A program made the position numbers and the translations under genes. Positions 9,230 to 17,772 of a DNA stretch of 64,000 nucleotides are shown here, in pieces (position 1 is the stretch's first letter; each line of letters begins with the position of its first letter). The notes under the pieces were generated by a model, which was not told where the DNA came from, searched no databases, and was given only the letters and a program-made list of their open reading frames with translations. This DNA comes from Pedobacter metabolipauper (GTDB lineage: Bacteria; Bacteroidota; Bacteroidia; Sphingobacteriales; Sphingobacteriaceae): NCBI RefSeq assembly GCF_004362715.1, contig NZ_SNYC01000003.1:1241601-1305600 (forward strand). The letters run 5' to 3'.

Positions 9230-10560
9230 TGAAATCACAAAATGATCACTACTGGATCAAATCTGGTATTATAAATATCGCTCAAAACTTCTCCGGGACA
9301 TTGATCAACCTGGTTACCTTTGTGGTGCTGGTCAGGCTGTTGAGCAAAAATGATTATGGTGTTTGGGGCATTTACCTGCAAACGATCATGATCCTGGAAG
9401 TGATAAGAAGCGGTCTGATCCAAAGTGCACTTATTAAATTCATGGCTGGTTCAGATAAGAAAGAGCATTCAGATATCTTTTCCGCTACCCTTACCATTAG
9501 TGGCGCCATTACAATAGTCTGTATTTTATTAAACTTTATTTTTGCTGGCTCCCTATCCAGGTTGTTAAAGGCACCGGAAATGGAGCCCATGTTCTATGTA
9601 TACAACATTGTATTTTTCTTCTCGGGGATCTTGTCTCAGTTTAATTGCATAGAACAGGCAAATTTTAAATATACAGGCATATTTGTAAGCGGGTTGGTGC
9701 GTCAGGCCATCCTGTGTATCTTCATTTGTATTGTATACTTTTTCAAGTTAAATACAACTTTAATGAGCCTGGTATATGTTCAGATTGTTGCCGTAATCGT
9801 CAGCATGATGATCTCCTGGTTCTACGTAAAAAAATTCATCCAGCTTTCCTATAGTTTCAGCAAGCATTGGATTAAAAAAATACTTCATTATGGTAAATAT
9901 GCATTTGCCACTTCGGTGAGTTCGATCCTATCCGGAACCATTGACCAGTGGATGCTTGCCGGATTAATTTCACCAGCCGCTTCAGGTACATTTAATATCG
10001 CCATACGTGTAGTGAATCTAATAGATATACCAACCAATGCAGTAGCCACCATTGTGTTTCCACAAAGTGCAAAGCGAATAGAAACAGGAGGAAAAGAAGC
10101 CATTAAATACCTGTATGAAAAGTCTGTCGGGACCATCCTGGCTATGGTTATTCCTGTGATCATTTTCATTTATATATTTGACGGGTACATCATTGATATT
10201 CTGGCTGGAAATAAATACGCAGATTCAGTCCCTATCCTTAACATCACCTTGTTATATTGCGTGTTAAACCCATTTGGAAGACAGTTCGGCGTGATTATCG
10301 ATTCCATTGGAAAAACGCGGATCACATTTATCATCGTTATTGTAAATACAATCGTGATCCTAACCTTAAACTACATTTTAATCCGTAAATACGGAGTTAT
10401 AGGATCTGCTTATGCCACACTTGTTGCTAACATCTTCGGTTTTACAATCGCACAAATCGTACTGTGGAGAGAGCTCCGTGTAAATGCACTAAACTCGTTT
10501 GTATACGCTTATAAATTTTACCCGGAATTCATCAATAAATACATCTTAAAAAAAGGCTAA
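9229..10560 (+). CDS. Wzx-type polysaccharide flippase
   Basis: A 443-residue protein with about 12-14 membrane spans. It opens with NIAQNFSGTLINLVTFVVLVRLL, typical of the oligosaccharide flippases of the MOP exporter superfamily, and has the charged VWGIYLQ region of that family. It should move undecaprenyl-linked repeat units to the periplasmic face. The start codon overlaps the stop of the upstream gene (TAATG) and the fucosyltransferase follows after three bases. It is the only flippase in the window, which supports a Wzx/Wzy-dependent pathway. Confidence 0.88.
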   Translation: MKSQNDHYWIKSGIINIAQNFSGTLINLVTFVVLVRLLSKNDYGVWGIYLQTIMILEVIRSGLIQSALIKFMAGSDKKEHSDIFSATLTISGAITIVCILLNFIFAGSLSRLLKAPEMEPMFYVYNIVFFFSGILSQFNCIEQANFKYTGIFVSGLVRQAILCIFICIVYFFKLNTTLMSLVYVQIVAVIVSMMISWFYVKKFIQLSYSFSKHWIKKILHYGKYAFATSVSSILSGTIDQWMLAGLISPAASGTFNIAIRVVNLIDIPTNAVATIVFPQSAKRIETGGKEAIKYLYEKSVGTILAMVIPVIIFIYIFDGYIIDILAGNKYADSVPILNITLLYCVLNPFGRQFGVIIDSIGKTRITFIIVIVNTIVILTLNYILIRKYGVIGSAYATLVANIFGFTIAQIVLWRELRVNALNSFVYAYKFYPEFINKYILKKG

Positions 10561-10563
10561 AGC

Positions 10564-11376
10564 ATGGTTGGAATAAAATTTATAGGCAGGTTAGGAAATC
10601 AAATATTTCAGTACGCCTTCTTTCAATATTTAAAGACGAATAATCCCAGGCAGTCATTTTTCTTCGTTAACCCGCACCATGGGTATCTAACCAAATACTT
10701 TGAGCTGGAACCCTTTCAAAACCTCACACTTGGATCTAAAGCCTATTCAGTTTATGCACGGATCATCCCTAAGATAATCGGTTTTAAAGAGATCTATATT
10801 GAAAGCATCCAGGTTCCAAAAAAAGTAGATGTAAGGAACTGGACCATTTATAAAGGATTCTTTCAAACAGATTTCTATGTTAAAAATATTATTGGCAACT
10901 TTAAGATCAATATTAAAAAAGAGTTCACTGATCAATTTGAACTGGAGTTTGGCGAACTTTTCAGGACCAGAAAAACAGTAGTTGTACACATCAGAAGAAC
11001 AGATTATTTAAATTATGGAAAGCGCGATATTTCATTGCCAATGGAATATTTTAAAAAAAGACTTAATGATCTCGGCAATATAGATGACCATTCGGTATTC
11101 TTTGTAAGTGATGACATCGAATATGTAAAAGATTATTTTAAAGAGCAGTCAAACTACATATTCTCATCAAACAACGAGATTACCGATTTTCAGATCATTA
11201 AGAATGCAGATATAGCCATCATCTCTAACAGTAGTTTTGCCTGGTGGGCAGCTTACCTTTCTGAAAAAGACAATAAAGTCTACGCGCCAAAAAATTGGCT
11301 GGGCTTTAGAATTGGCAAAGAGCATCCAAAAAAGGTGATGACGGATAAATTTACATGGTGCACCGTCATTGATTAG
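10564..11376 (+). CDS. Alpha-1,2-fucosyltransferase (GT11)
   Basis: A 270-residue GT11 family enzyme. The N-terminus has FIGRLGNQIFQYAFFQYL, residues 142-147 are HIRRTD (the GDP-fucose-binding HxRRxD motif), and the C-terminal block IISNSSFAWWAAYLS is family-typical. Known members transfer fucose in alpha-1,2 linkage, usually to galactose, using GDP-L-fucose, so the polymer probably contains fucose. It follows the flippase by three bases and precedes a GT4 gene by 20 bases. No GDP-fucose synthesis genes lie in the window. Confidence 0.88.
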   Translation: MVGIKFIGRLGNQIFQYAFFQYLKTNNPRQSFFFVNPHHGYLTKYFELEPFQNLTLGSKAYSVYARIIPKIIGFKEIYIESIQVPKKVDVRNWTIYKGFFQTDFYVKNIIGNFKINIKKEFTDQFELEFGELFRTRKTVVVHIRRTDYLNYGKRDISLPMEYFKKRLNDLGNIDDHSVFFVSDDIEYVKDYFKEQSNYIFSSNNEITDFQIIKNADIAIISNSSFAWWAAYLSEKDNKVYAPKNWLGFRIGKEHPKKVMTDKFTWCTVID

Positions 11377-11396
11377 TTATTTAATTTAATTATCCA

Positions 11397-12608
11397 ATGA
11401 AGATCTTACACATCACAGCATACATTACCGGCGGAGCTGGAATAGCTGTAAAGCGTTTACATGAAGCGCTGTTAGCGCAGAACATAGACTCAAAGATTCT
11501 GTGTATGTATGCCATTGATGAAAATATATCCAGGGAAGTATATGTATTGAATAAGTCGATGAGCCTTGCCGATAAATTACTGGGCAGGTTTCATATGGAT
11601 AAAAAAAGCAAATTAATGGCTAATCTGGAAGGCAAGTATGAAGCCTTCACCTTTCCATTTTCTACCTATAAACTACACGAACATCCATTGGTATTGGAAG
11701 CGGATATTATCCATCTGCATTGGATCTCTGACTTTGTAGACCTGGATTCTTTTTTATCAGCAGTAAAAAAACCAATCGTCTGGACCGCACATGACCTAAA
11801 CCCAATTCTAGGTGGATTTCATTATGAGCAGGATGTAACGCGTAACCCATCTTTTTTCAAACTGGAAGAAAAACTAAAACAGGAAAAACACCAATATATC
11901 CTAAAATCAAATATTCAGTTTATTGGCAGCAGCACCTTAACCGTTAATAAGATCAGGGAGTACCTGCCATCCGTTAAATGTATCAAGATTCCATGCATAT
12001 TGGATACCGTTAACTTTAAACCTGTTGATAAAAAAATAGCGAGAAAGGCGCTGAACTTAGACGACACATCCATCCTGCTGGGCACCGGTGCAGACAGCCT
12101 GGAAAACTATAGAAAAGGCTACTGGCTTCTGATGCAGGCCATCTTGGATTTAACAGATACAGAGAAACAACAAATTAAGGTGATTTCTTTTGGTGATGTT
12201 AAGAAAAAGCAGCATCACGATCCCGAAATTCCAGAAGTTATACAATTTGAACCATTATACAACAAAAGGCTCCATTCCCTGGTTTATTCAAGCATGGATT
12301 TCTTTATTGTCCCTTCACTGGAAGAGACATTTGGCCTTACCGGTACAGAAGCATTATTGTGCAATACACCTCTAATTGCTGCAGATACAGGAGGAATGTC
12401 AGATTATACAACTGAAGGTGTCAATGGAACATTGTTTAAACCAGGCAGTGCGGCAGAACTTACTATAAAGATTAAAGAAGTCATCCACCGTCAAAAAGAT
12501 GAAGTATCTGCTAGGGACTGCCGAACAGCAATATTAAAATGGTATACCGAACAAGATCCGGTAAACCGGCACATCGAGCTGTATAAAGAACTGATCCAAC
12601 AGGCTTAG
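11397..12608 (+). CDS. Glycosyltransferase family 4
   Basis: A 403-residue GT-B fold glycosyltransferase. It begins KILHITAYITGGAGIAVKRL, the glycine-rich acceptor-side loop. The C-terminal half has VPSLEETFGLTGTEALLCNTPLIAAD, with the paired Glu residues of the E-x7-E motif, followed by GGMSDYTTEG. It resembles WcaC-type enzymes of colanic acid loci, but I would not assign the sugar. It is the last gene of the plus-strand run from 8282, and its final four bases overlap the convergent gene at 12605. Confidence 0.85.
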   Translation: MKILHITAYITGGAGIAVKRLHEALLAQNIDSKILCMYAIDENISREVYVLNKSMSLADKLLGRFHMDKKSKLMANLEGKYEAFTFPFSTYKLHEHPLVLEADIIHLHWISDFVDLDSFLSAVKKPIVWTAHDLNPILGGFHYEQDVTRNPSFFKLEEKLKQEKHQYILKSNIQFIGSSTLTVNKIREYLPSVKCIKIPCILDTVNFKPVDKKIARKALNLDDTSILLGTGADSLENYRKGYWLLMQAILDLTDTEKQQIKVISFGDVKKKQHHDPEIPEVIQFEPLYNKRLHSLVYSSMDFFIVPSLEETFGLTGTEALLCNTPLIAADTGGMSDYTTEGVNGTLFKPGSAAELTIKIKEVIHRQKDEVSARDCRTAILKWYTEQDPVNRHIELYKELIQQA

Positions 12609-13816
12609 CCCAGCTTATTTTTATAGAATTCATAAAGCAGGGTGCTCAACTGGGATATCCGTTTCTCCCAGGTATTTTCTGAAGCAATGGAAAGCCGCTC
12701 CTGCTTAGCTGCTTCATTATCATTCTCCAGATAAAAGTTAACCGCTGCAGTAAAATCTTCTGCATTGCCGCAATAAAGAACCGCATCTTTTGTGAATTCT
12801 TTAAGATCTAAATTAAAGTTTGTAGCCACAATGGGCTTGCCTGCACCCAAATATTCAAAAAGCTTTAGCGGAAAGATCGTATAACTTACATCATCCTTTT
12901 TAAACGGGATCATCGCAACATCAAAACCTTTAATGATCGAAGGCATTTCTTCATAAGGTAATCTTCCGGTGAAATAAACATTGGAACTACTGGTAAAACC
13001 GGGAGGAATAAATTCTTCGGAGACAGGGCCGACAAAAACAAAGCTCTTATCGGGATTATCAAGGATGACCTGTGCGAGCAATGGAAAATCCATTCTTCGC
13101 TCGATATGGCCAAAATAACCGATAACAGGTGAAGGAATATCTGCAAGGATGGCATTTACAGGGAGATCAGGATTCAATGCCTTAGAACTGTGTTCCAGGT
13201 CTGCCGCATTTGCAACAAAGAATGTATTTTCATTCATTGTCAACTTTTCACGGTACAGCTGCTTACTGGTACAAACCACAAGGTCAGACACATTCGCCAT
13301 AATACGTTCAGATACTACACCATGCTTTTTATCGTAGTCAATGATCAGCGGATCCACACATTGATATACCGTGAGTGTGGCTTTTATCTTTCTCCCAATT
13401 TCGGGATAATGAAAATTAAAGGAGTTGATAAAAATAAAATCGTTAACCTGATGCTTCTTTAGCACCTTTCTAATTTTAGCCGCAATCCGCGCTTCATTAA
13501 ACTGGAGCAGGAACCTGTACAGCTTACCTTCCGGAAGAAAGTTAATGGAAAGTACAGGTGGCGTTATAACCACCTTCAATCGTTCAATAGCGGTATCGAT
13601 GACAGAAACATCAGAAGAACTGAAGTGTTTTTTACGAACTTCATAACCGGCTGTTCCTTTTTCTTTAAAATAGTCCTTTAGCGTATACGGATAATCAACA
13701 TAAAAGACATCATTGTCTGCAGCAAGATACTTTGCTGTCGTAAAACTGGTAGACTCATAAATGCCATCAAATTTTGCTGCACCTAAAATTACAATAGTTT
13801 CATTTTTTAATTTCAT
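12605..13816 (-). CDS. Glycosyltransferase, GT4/TuaH-like
   Basis: A 403-residue GT-B protein. The N-terminus is ETIVILGAAKFDGIYESTSF, and the C-terminal half carries VIGYFGHIERRMD and PLKLFEYLGAGKPIVATNF, the donor-site block of group 1 glycosyltransferases of the TuaH kind. It is the last gene of the minus-strand operon that starts at 20639 with the TolC-like gene. It overlaps the convergent plus-strand GT4 by four bases. Donor sugar unknown. Confidence 0.8.
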   Translation of the reverse strand: MKLKNETIVILGAAKFDGIYESTSFTTAKYLAADNDVFYVDYPYTLKDYFKEKGTAGYEVRKKHFSSSDVSVIDTAIERLKVVITPPVLSINFLPEGKLYRFLLQFNEARIAAKIRKVLKKHQVNDFIFINSFNFHYPEIGRKIKATLTVYQCVDPLIIDYDKKHGVVSERIMANVSDLVVCTSKQLYREKLTMNENTFFVANAADLEHSSKALNPDLPVNAILADIPSPVIGYFGHIERRMDFPLLAQVILDNPDKSFVFVGPVSEEFIPPGFTSSSNVYFTGRLPYEEMPSIIKGFDVAMIPFKKDDVSYTIFPLKLFEYLGAGKPIVATNFNLDLKEFTKDAVLYCGNAEDFTAAVNFYLENDNEAAKQERLSIASENTWEKRISQLSTLLYEFYKNKLG

Positions 13817-13837
13817 GGGTCAATTTATTAAGCAATT

Positions 13838-15010
13838 TTAAGCAGCCCTATTAAAGATTGCTTTGATTTTCCCGGACAATGTTGAGGGCCAGTTTTTATC
13901 CATGAATGGTTTTTCAAATAACAGGAAAAAAATACTGCTCAACAGGAGAACAACAGGTATAAACAGCATTAACTGCAGCAATAGATTTACGGTATAGTTA
14001 TTAGTAAAAGAAATATTTTTAGTCAGCCGGATAAAAAACTCAGAGAAAGGTAAGTGGATCAGGTAGATTGTGTAGCACATCCCTCCTATAGACATGATCC
14101 ATTTATTGGTGATGAAGCGGTTTACAAAATTTCCTTTAAATGCAGCAATAAAGAAGATAAATAGAGAGATCAGAACAGCAAACCTGCTGATGAGTTCATA
14201 ACTCCAGCTCCAGGAATAAATCAGGCTTGATAAGGCTAAAACAGCAACAAGATCATACCAGGTATTCTTTTTAAGGTCATTCCATTCACACAAATAAAGA
14301 TCAGCCAGTATAAAACCGGCAAGGAAATAATGCAGATGTCCGAGAATACTGAAGCTATATGGGTTCAGGTAAAATTTAAAATATTGCTGTACCAGTACCA
14401 GTATCACAATGAAAGCTACATTGATCATCCTTCTAACTATTTTATCCTTAATGTAAAAGAAGAAATAAGCCAATAGTGGTGCAAGTATATAGAATTGAAC
14501 CTCAATCTCAAGGGTCCAGGTTGGCGGGTTAAAGGGAGACCATTCATTGTAAATGATGGCATGGGTATAGGTAATATTCGCTAAATAATGCGGCAGATAA
14601 TCTAAAAAAGCCACATGCTTCTGAAAGATGAAGATGAGAAAGAATACCGTCATCCAAATGATATAAGGCGGTTCCAAACGGGTAAGCCTCCTCCAGAAAT
14701 AGGAACCTATATTTACTTTTTTAGTTTCTTTAAGTCTGTGAGCAGCAAATGGAAGTGCAAGTACAAAACCACTGATCGCGAAAAAAATATAGACACCTAA
14801 AAATCCACGGTTAGCCAGAAAATAAGCAGTTGTAGTTTCTGGAGCAGCAGTAAAGGCAACACTTGTATTGCGCTCAAAACGCTCAGAAAGATGCTGGATC
14901 AGCACAGGTAATATAGCAACAAACCTTAAACCATCAATTTCCCGGATGAGTTTTCCACCGGAGGTTACCCTGGTTAGCCTGGATGGTAATGACAGTAAAA
15001 GCTTATACAT
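13838..15010 (-). CDS. Acyltransferase family 3 membrane protein
   Basis: A 390-residue polytopic protein with the R-X10-H signature of the family (Arg29 to His40, RFVAILPVLIQH). Next come GFLGVYIFFAISGFVLALPF, the FWRRLTRLEPPYI loop and WTLEIEVQFYILAPLLAYF. It is the second AT3 protein of the locus and is distinct from the one at 962-2083: it has a longer cytoplasmic N-terminus and EVQF in place of EEQF. It lies in the minus-strand operon next to the polymerase, so it probably acylates the same repeat unit. Confidence 0.85.
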   Translation of the reverse strand: MYKLLLSLPSRLTRVTSGGKLIREIDGLRFVAILPVLIQHLSERFERNTSVAFTAAPETTTAYFLANRGFLGVYIFFAISGFVLALPFAAHRLKETKKVNIGSYFWRRLTRLEPPYIIWMTVFFLIFIFQKHVAFLDYLPHYLANITYTHAIIYNEWSPFNPPTWTLEIEVQFYILAPLLAYFFFYIKDKIVRRMINVAFIVILVLVQQYFKFYLNPYSFSILGHLHYFLAGFILADLYLCEWNDLKKNTWYDLVAVLALSSLIYSWSWSYELISRFAVLISLFIFFIAAFKGNFVNRFITNKWIMSIGGMCYTIYLIHLPFSEFFIRLTKNISFTNNYTVNLLLQLMLFIPVVLLLSSIFFLLFEKPFMDKNWPSTLSGKIKAIFNRAA

Positions 15011-15013
15011 AAA

Positions 15014-15097
15014 TTATTTCTTATTGGAAAAATAGCCACTGATAAAACCAATCAAAAAAAGAAGCGCTGCTGGAAATGCTATAATTTCAAAAGGCAT
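15014..15097 (-). CDS. Candidate 27-residue membrane peptide
   Basis: An ATG-started frame of 27 codons plus TAA fits between the polymerase stop (15104) and the AT3 start (15010). It reads MPFEIIAFPAALLF, then LIGFISGYF, and ends SNKK: a single hydrophobic helix with a charged C-terminus. Its 7-base and 3-base spacings to the neighbours match the tight packing of this operon. I know of no family for it. It could be a small subunit of the polymerase or acyltransferase, or an untranslated spacer. Confidence 0.4.
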   Translation of the reverse strand: MPFEIIAFPAALLFLIGFISGYFSNKK

Positions 15098-15103
15098 ATT
15101 CTG

Positions 15104-16588
15104 TTATTTAATGAGTTCTTTATTTTTCTTATCCGCGCGCGCTGCGCTCTCCGCGCTCTCCGCTCTCTTTGCAATCTGATCGTCTAAATAAGGGGCCATG
15201 ATCACAAAGGACCAGGACATATATAAAATTACAGATGAAGGAAATCCATTCATTACCTCATTTCCATAACTGCAAAAGAAGATCCCAGTACCGCCTGATG
15301 TAAGTGCAATACATTTAACCCGTAACGCATCATCCCTGATGTTCCAAACAATGCCGCTGCATTTACCAATCAGGTACATGATCAATGAGAACCAGATTAC
15401 CAAACCAACCACACCATACATTACCCAGATCTTAACCCAGTAACTGTCTGGCGGCACTTTAGAAAGGTAGTTATCTTTATTGTACTTACTCCCGTTCATG
15501 CCGATCACACCAACACCACCACCAAAAGGAAGCCCGGACATCACCTTAGCCAGTTTCTTCTGGTTAATAAACCTCGCATTTAAAGAGGGGTCTGAAGGAT
15601 CCAATGCTGTTCTAAGCCGTACGATCTGGTATACGCCGCTACCTATTGTTGTATATTTCAAAACCCCGATAAAGAGTGCCCCAAATATAGAACCGATGAT
15701 AAGTACCTTAAAATTCTTACTTAGAAAAATGGAGAATACAGCAGCAACCAATAATGCAAACAATGCGCCCCTGGTACCAGAGATCAACATTCCATAAAAT
15801 AAAAATGCACCGGATATTCCCAAAAGCAATCTTTTCCATTTCTTAAAAGGCCCCATTGCAAGAATAAACGCAACAACAGACATTGCAGCCTGAGAAGCAC
15901 CAAATTGCCCGGCATCGGTATAAAAAGAAAAGATCCTTAACCGGCCATCAACAATGTGGGTAAAGTCACCCCCGTCATCTAACCAGGCCTGCTCTGCCGG
16001 CGATACACCGATCACCATTTGTTTAAGACCATAAACTAAAGCAAGCACCGATAAGCCAATGATCAGTATAATAAAAAGATCGAGGTCCTTCTTTCTGTCA
16101 AACAACAGGAAAGCCAGCGGAGCGATCAGTATCCAGTTCATGGTGGTAAAACGAAGCTCCATGAACCAACCCATAACGCTGGCACCGGTAGGATTTAATA
16201 CTTCAATAAGGTTGATGATAAACCAGATCAGTGCCACAATGCAATGGTCATTTTTTAAGCTTTTCCAGTTATATTCAGAACGGTGAAACAACAAGGATAG
16301 CCATGTAAAACCAAGCAGTACCTCCATCAGCGGACCAAAAGGCAGGCCGGTATTTTTAAGTAAGCCGGCAATGATAAAACAATAGATCAGATAAGCAATA
16401 AAGCCAACCCGTGGACTTGCAAAAACCGCGTAAGTAAAAACCAGTGCGCCAGTAATCAGGAAAGGGACAAATACAGCAACCATCCCCATCTCAACGGTAA
16501 GTAATGACGCAATAACTGAAAATGCCAATGCGACGCCAATGATGACCAGCTTTCTTTTAATATCTATTGGCGAGTGTCTTGACCACAT
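15104..16588 (-). CDS. O-antigen polymerase/ligase-like (Wzy-type) membrane protein
   Basis: A 494-residue protein with roughly a dozen hydrophobic segments and a large loop near the middle-to-late part (residues about 320-370, FGGGVGVIGMNG). This is the usual layout of O-antigen ligase/Wzy-like proteins. It probably joins flipped repeat units into polymer. The C-terminal tail is charged and holds a short AES repeat (AESAESAARADKKNK) encoded by a 9-base GC-rich repeat. Its stop lies 6 bases before the small peptide start and its start 2 bases after the GT2 stop, which supports one operon. Confidence 0.72.
   Translation of the reverse strand: MWSRHSPIDIKRKLVIIGVALAFSVIASLLTVEMGMVAVFVPFLITGALVFTYAVFASPRVGFIAYLIYCFIIAGLLKNTGLPFGPLMEVLLGFTWLSLLFHRSEYNWKSLKNDHCIVALIWFIINLIEVLNPTGASVMGWFMELRFTTMNWILIAPLAFLLFDRKKDLDLFIILIIGLSVLALVYGLKQMVIGVSPAEQAWLDDGGDFTHIVDGRLRIFSFYTDAGQFGASQAAMSVVAFILAMGPFKKWKRLLLGISGAFLFYGMLISGTRGALFALLVAAVFSIFLSKNFKVLIIGSIFGALFIGVLKYTTIGSGVYQIVRLRTALDPSDPSLNARFINQKKLAKVMSGLPFGGGVGVIGMNGSKYNKDNYLSKVPPDSYWVKIWVMYGVVGLVIWFSLIMYLIGKCSGIVWNIRDDALRVKCIALTSGGTGIFFCSYGNEVMNGFPSSVILYMSWSFVIMAPYLDDQIAKRAESAESAARADKKNKELIK
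15144..15167. repeat. GC-rich 9-base tandem repeat inside the polymerase gene
   Basis: The unit GCGCTCTCC occurs twice, followed by a partial copy, within the codons for the C-terminal tail of the Wzy-type protein. Nine bases keep the frame (Ala-Glu-Ser on the coding strand), so gain or loss of units would only change tail length. The stretch is much richer in G+C than its surroundings. Confidence 0.6.
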
Positions 16589-16590
16589 AA

Positions 16591-17766
16591 TTATTTCTTT
16601 TGGTGATCGTGTTTTGTAGCTACATTTCTTTCATTCGGGATCATAGACTTAACCAAAGAAACGAACTGGTAAAAAATAAACACCGGAATAAAACGCAATG
16701 CCTGATAAATCCTTTTATCGGTTTTAGAATTTGATAACGCGATCAAAAAACTTAAGATAAAGATCAGAAACGCAATTGATAAAATGACGCTTACTACAGG
16801 ATTAATAAATAAATTTAAGAAGATCAGCAAAAAAGCCATCGACAGGAACATAAATAAGGGTGGTCGTAGCAGGATAATCCCAAACAGGAATTGGTTTAAG
16901 CTAAAATTTTTAATTCCATTAGTTACCAGTCCAAAGCCAAACTTGAAAAACCTAAACCAGGTATTGATCCAGCGTGACCGCTGATTAACCAATTGTTTGG
17001 AAGTAGCTGTTTTCTGATCGTAAACGAGTGCTTCATCACTAAATGCGATGCGTTTATTCAATTTTAAGATCTGTGCCTGAAGTACCTTATCAAATCCTGC
17101 TCCTTTAACTGCCGTATTTTCTAAAACCTGCCGGTAAAGATCCGTTTTAAAGGCCATACCAGAACCAGATAACGTGGCAGAAGAACCCAGTTCAAAAAGT
17201 ATCTTCCCATCGTAAAAATGGTAATAAATATCCCGGGCGGCATCCAGATTGGCAATGGTTGAATTTAAGTTCTTAGCTGCCCTAACACCCTGAACGGCAT
17301 CAAAGCCCAGATCAAAATATATGTTTAGCCCAACCATAAGTCCCGGATCAGCCAGGTTATCGCTATCCATGATCAACAATACCTCATGCTCCCGGATAAA
17401 ATTCGTTATGGCATAAAAGTGTGACTTGATATTGCTGGCCAGCACCACTTCTGGAAAAAGCACTTTTACCCGCTCGTCTGTAAACACCAAGTTGTCAGAA
17501 GGACTGCAGTGATCAGCCACCACATAGATCGTATAATTACTGTAGTTTGTTGCTAAAATAGAATTCACCACATCAGGAACAAGATCTGTCTGTTCATAAG
17601 CGGTAATGATTATCGCATAATCCCGATCTGAAGACGGTATAGAATGACTGCTTTTTTTAGACTTTATTTTCCAGCAAATGAATAAGAACAGTGGAAATAT
17701 AAGATTAAAACCAACAATTAATTCGATAAGATGAAGAAAGCCATAAACGAGATCAAATGCAGCCAT
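16591..17766 (-). CDS. Membrane-bound glycosyltransferase family 2
   Basis: A 391-residue protein with an N-terminal membrane helix (about residues 8-32), a GT-A domain and three or four C-terminal membrane helices. The domain shows YAIIITAYEQTDLVPDVV, a DSDN metal motif (VLLIMDSDNLADPG) and QRSRWINTWFRF, the QxxRW-like motif of processive or membrane GT2 enzymes. It sits between the Wzc-like and Wzy-like genes, six and two bases from each. It could be a processive synthase or a membrane-bound single-sugar transferase. Confidence 0.82.
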   Translation of the reverse strand: MAAFDLVYGFLHLIELIVGFNLIFPLFLFICWKIKSKKSSHSIPSSDRDYAIIITAYEQTDLVPDVVNSILATNYSNYTIYVVADHCSPSDNLVFTDERVKVLFPEVVLASNIKSHFYAITNFIREHEVLLIMDSDNLADPGLMVGLNIYFDLGFDAVQGVRAAKNLNSTIANLDAARDIYYHFYDGKILFELGSSATLSGSGMAFKTDLYRQVLENTAVKGAGFDKVLQAQILKLNKRIAFSDEALVYDQKTATSKQLVNQRSRWINTWFRFFKFGFGLVTNGIKNFSLNQFLFGIILLRPPLFMFLSMAFLLIFLNLFINPVVSVILSIAFLIFILSFLIALSNSKTDKRIYQALRFIPVFIFYQFVSLVKSMIPNERNVATKHDHQKK

Positions 17767-17772
17767 GAACCA

